Source: Thermoleophilia bacterium (lineage in GTDB: Bacteria > Actinomycetota > Thermoleophilia > Gaiellales > Gaiellaceae). From it: a stretch of DNA of 6,399 nucleotides. The stretch is from assembly GCA_014534295.1 (NCBI GenBank), contig JACVRU010000108.1, forward strand, positions 1 to 6,399. The letters run 5' to 3'. Below the pieces are notes generated by a model. The model saw only the letters and a list, made by a program, of their open reading frames with translations, searched no databases and was not told the origin of the DNA. Shown here one piece after another: positions 5,273 through 6,399 of the stretch; within the stretch, counting starts at the first letter, position 1, and each line of letters begins with the position of its first letter. Both the position numbers and the translations under genes were made by a program.

Positions 5273-5669
5273 TGGACACCACCTCCGCGAGCACGCCGTG
5301 CACCGAGTCGGGGTGCAGGAACGCCACCTGCAGGCCGAAGAGCCCCTCGTGCGGCTCGTTGTCGATCAGCCTCGCGCCCTCGCCGGCGAGGCTGTCGAGC
5401 GCGACCTGGACGTCGTCCACCCGGTAGGCGACGTGGTGCATTCCGGGGCCGCGCCGCGCGAGGAAGCGCGCGACCGTGCTGTCGCCGTCCAGCGGGGCGA
5501 CGAGCTCGACCCGGCTCTCGCCGAGCACCAGCGACGCCGCCTCGACCCGCTGGCCCGGGATCGTCCCGCGGCCCTCGAGCTCCGCCCCGAAGAGGCGCCG
5601 GTAGGTCTCCACCGCCTCGTCGAGGTCCGCGACCGCGATCCCCACGTGGTGGATGCCGCGCGCCTGCAC
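5265..5669 (-). CDS. mce: Methylmalonyl-CoA epimerase (VOC superfamily)
   Basis: This 134-aa protein is a complete two-module vicinal-oxygen-chelate protein of usual epimerase size. Module one starts IHHVGIAVADLDEAVETYRR (6-25) and includes ESRVELVAPLDGDS (51-64). Module two starts GMHHVAYRVDDVQVALD (76-92) and ends HPDSVHGVLAEVV (119-131). Likely metal ligands are His8, Glu55, His79 and Glu129, in the order expected for methylmalonyl-CoA epimerase; the VELVAPL-DS-GMHHVAYRVDD combination is typical of this enzyme rather than of lactoylglutathione lyase. It interconverts (S)- and (R)-methylmalonyl-CoA between propionyl-CoA carboxylase and methylmalonyl-CoA mutase, in propionate, odd-chain fatty acid and branched amino acid breakdown. 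Neither partner enzyme is visible here. The start is GTG, 10 bp after the ftsH stop; the 3' end overlaps the next gene by 8 bp, so it sits inside the ftsH-led operon. Confidence 0.9.
   Translation of the reverse strand: MQARGIHHVGIAVADLDEAVETYRRLFGAELEGRGTIPGQRVEAASLVLGESRVELVAPLDGDSTVARFLARRGPGMHHVAYRVDDVQVALDSLAGEGARLIDNEPHEGLFGLQVAFLHPDSVHGVLAEVVSSD
5281..5286 (-). promoter_or_regulatory. Strong Shine-Dalgarno (GGAGGT) for the 72-aa gene
   Basis: On the - strand GGAGGT is followed by 8 bases and then the GTG at 5272. It lies inside the end of the epimerase reading frame. It is the clearest ribosome-binding site in the window, where most starts have none, and it fixes the start of the small gene. 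Confidence 0.7.
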
Positions 5670-5679
5670 GCGATCGACT

Positions 5680-6399
5680 CTACTGGTCGGTGCTCGCAGG
5701 CAGCAGCTTGACGGTGCCGACCGTCTCGCTCGCGTAGGACTCGGCCTGGACGTCGGCGAGCAGCTCCATCAGCTCGTGCCGCTGGAGGGTCTCCTTCTGG
5801 AGCAGCGCCTGGGCGACGCGGTCGAGCGCCGGCCGGTGCTTCTGGAGCAGCCCGACGGCTTCCTCGTAGGCCGAGTCGGTCAGGCGAGCCTGCTCGAGGT
5901 CGCGCAGGCGCTTCGTCTCCTCGGAGAGGGCGTAGTTGTCGGCGCGCATCGTCCGGGACGCGACCTCCTCGCCCATCCCGTACTCGAAGACCATCGCGCG
6001 GGCGAGCTCGGTCACCTTCTCGAGGTCGTTGGCGGCGCCGTTCGTGACCCGGCCGAAGACGACGTGCTCGGCCGCGCGGCCGCCGAGGATGATCTTCATC
6101 TGATCGATCAGCTCCTCGCGCGTGTGGAGGTAGCGGTCCTCGCTCGGCAGGTTGAGCGTGTAGCCGAGCGCCTGGCCGCGCGAGACGATCGTCGCCTTCT
6201 GGACGGGGAGCACGTCGCCCATCAGGTGGGACATGAGCGCATGGCCCGCCTCGTGGTAGGCGAGGATCCGCTTCTCCTTCTCGGAGACCACGCGCCGCTG
6301 CTGGAGCCCGGCGACGACCCGCTCCAGCGCAGCGTCGAAGTCGTGGTGGTGGATCTGCTGGCGATCGGTGCGGCCGGCGAATATCGCGGCCTCGTTGGC
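5680..6399 (-). CDS. ftsH: FtsH, ATP-dependent zinc metalloprotease, C-terminal part
   Basis: The gene enters from the right edge, and 239 codons plus a TAG stop are visible. The fragment opens with NEAAIFAGRTDRQQI and DFDAALERVVAG, the end of the AAA+ lid typical of FtsH, followed by SEKEKRILAYHEAGHALM. HEAGH (fragment residues 49-53, bases 6241-6255) holds the two zinc His and the catalytic Glu; the third ligand Asp is in GAANDLEKVTELARAMV (fragment Asp125). LPSEDRYLHTREELIDQMKIILGGRAAEHVVFG is split by the usual conserved RYL and GGRAAE motifs. The N-terminal membrane segments and Walker motifs are outside the window. FtsH is a membrane-anchored hexameric protease that degrades membrane and unstable cytosolic proteins. 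The stretch after GMGEEV is shorter than in common FtsH and lacks an FLGR-like segment, so a divergent paralogue is possible. A GTG at 6291 is internal, not the start. The epimerase gene follows after 10 bp. Confidence 0.95.
   Translation of the reverse strand, partial: ANEAAIFAGRTDRQQIHHHDFDAALERVVAGLQQRRVVSEKEKRILAYHEAGHALMSHLMGDVLPVQKATIVSRGQALGYTLNLPSEDRYLHTREELIDQMKIILGGRAAEHVVFGRVTNGAANDLEKVTELARAMVFEYGMGEEVASRTMRADNYALSEETKRLRDLEQARLTDSAYEEAVGLLQKHRPALDRVAQALLQKETLQRHELMELLADVQAESYASETVGTVKLLPASTDQ

Noticed and set aside
4484..5737. 417-codon + strand open frame across the sigma factor, small gene and epimerase
   Set aside because: It spans three well-supported genes on the other strand, changes composition midway to Arg/Pro/Ala runs and has no domain signature.
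1..6399. Defence system, CRISPR array, prophage, insertion sequence or biosynthetic cluster
   Set aside because: No repeat-spacer pattern, transposase, integrase, target duplication, nuclease-effector pair or megasynthase was seen. All frames with recognisable motifs are housekeeping, metabolic or regulatory genes.

Overview
This window is very GC-rich (roughly 70% or more by eye), densely packed bacterial DNA. Genes overlap or abut, GTG starts are common and Shine-Dalgarno sequences are mostly weak. Together with an actinobacterial-style ArsR (N-terminal Cys-Cys plus a CVC motif), this suggests a high-GC actinobacterium, possibly of class Thermoleophilia. The placement is inference from style and gene content; no rRNA or other marker is present.

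Layout. (1) Positions 2-1107, + strand: the 3' end of an HD-domain hydrolase gene, overlapped by 4 bp by a complete EamA/DMT-family transporter gene. (2) 1091-1782, - strand: a two-gene arsenic cassette, arsR then arsC, joined by an ATGA overlap. Its tail overlaps the transporter tail by 17 bp, so no terminator fits between them. A 16-bp dyad at the arsR start codon looks like the ArsR operator. (3) 1824-3397, + strand, divergent from arsR across 41 bp: a probably exported M15 metallopeptidase and an esterase-D-type alpha/beta hydrolase, coupled by TGATG. (4) 3398-3523: a 126-bp convergent intergenic region rich in inverted repeats. (5) 3524-6399, - strand: a five-gene tandem run, in transcription order ftsH (3' part only), methylmalonyl-CoA epimerase, a 72-aa unknown protein, a sigma-70 factor of ECF-like size, and a divergent YchF-family ATPase. 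Gaps are 10, -8, 39 and 0 bp, so they probably form one operon.

How the genes fit together. The arsenic pair would sense arsenite and reduce arsenate, but no arsenite exporter is visible. The M15 peptidase and esterase are plausible envelope or secretion partners. The ftsH-led cluster joins proteolysis, propionate/methylmalonyl-CoA metabolism, a sigma factor without a visible anti-sigma factor, and a translation-associated P-loop protein with altered nucleotide-binding motifs. No RNA gene, insertion sequence, CRISPR array, prophage or origin was recognised, and no gap without a gene exceeds 300 bp. The clearest oddities are the altered YchF-like protein, the ArsR dyad lying on its own start codon in a shared promoter, and the structured spacers at 3394-3510 and 5015-5046. 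I see no clear evidence of a wholly new system.
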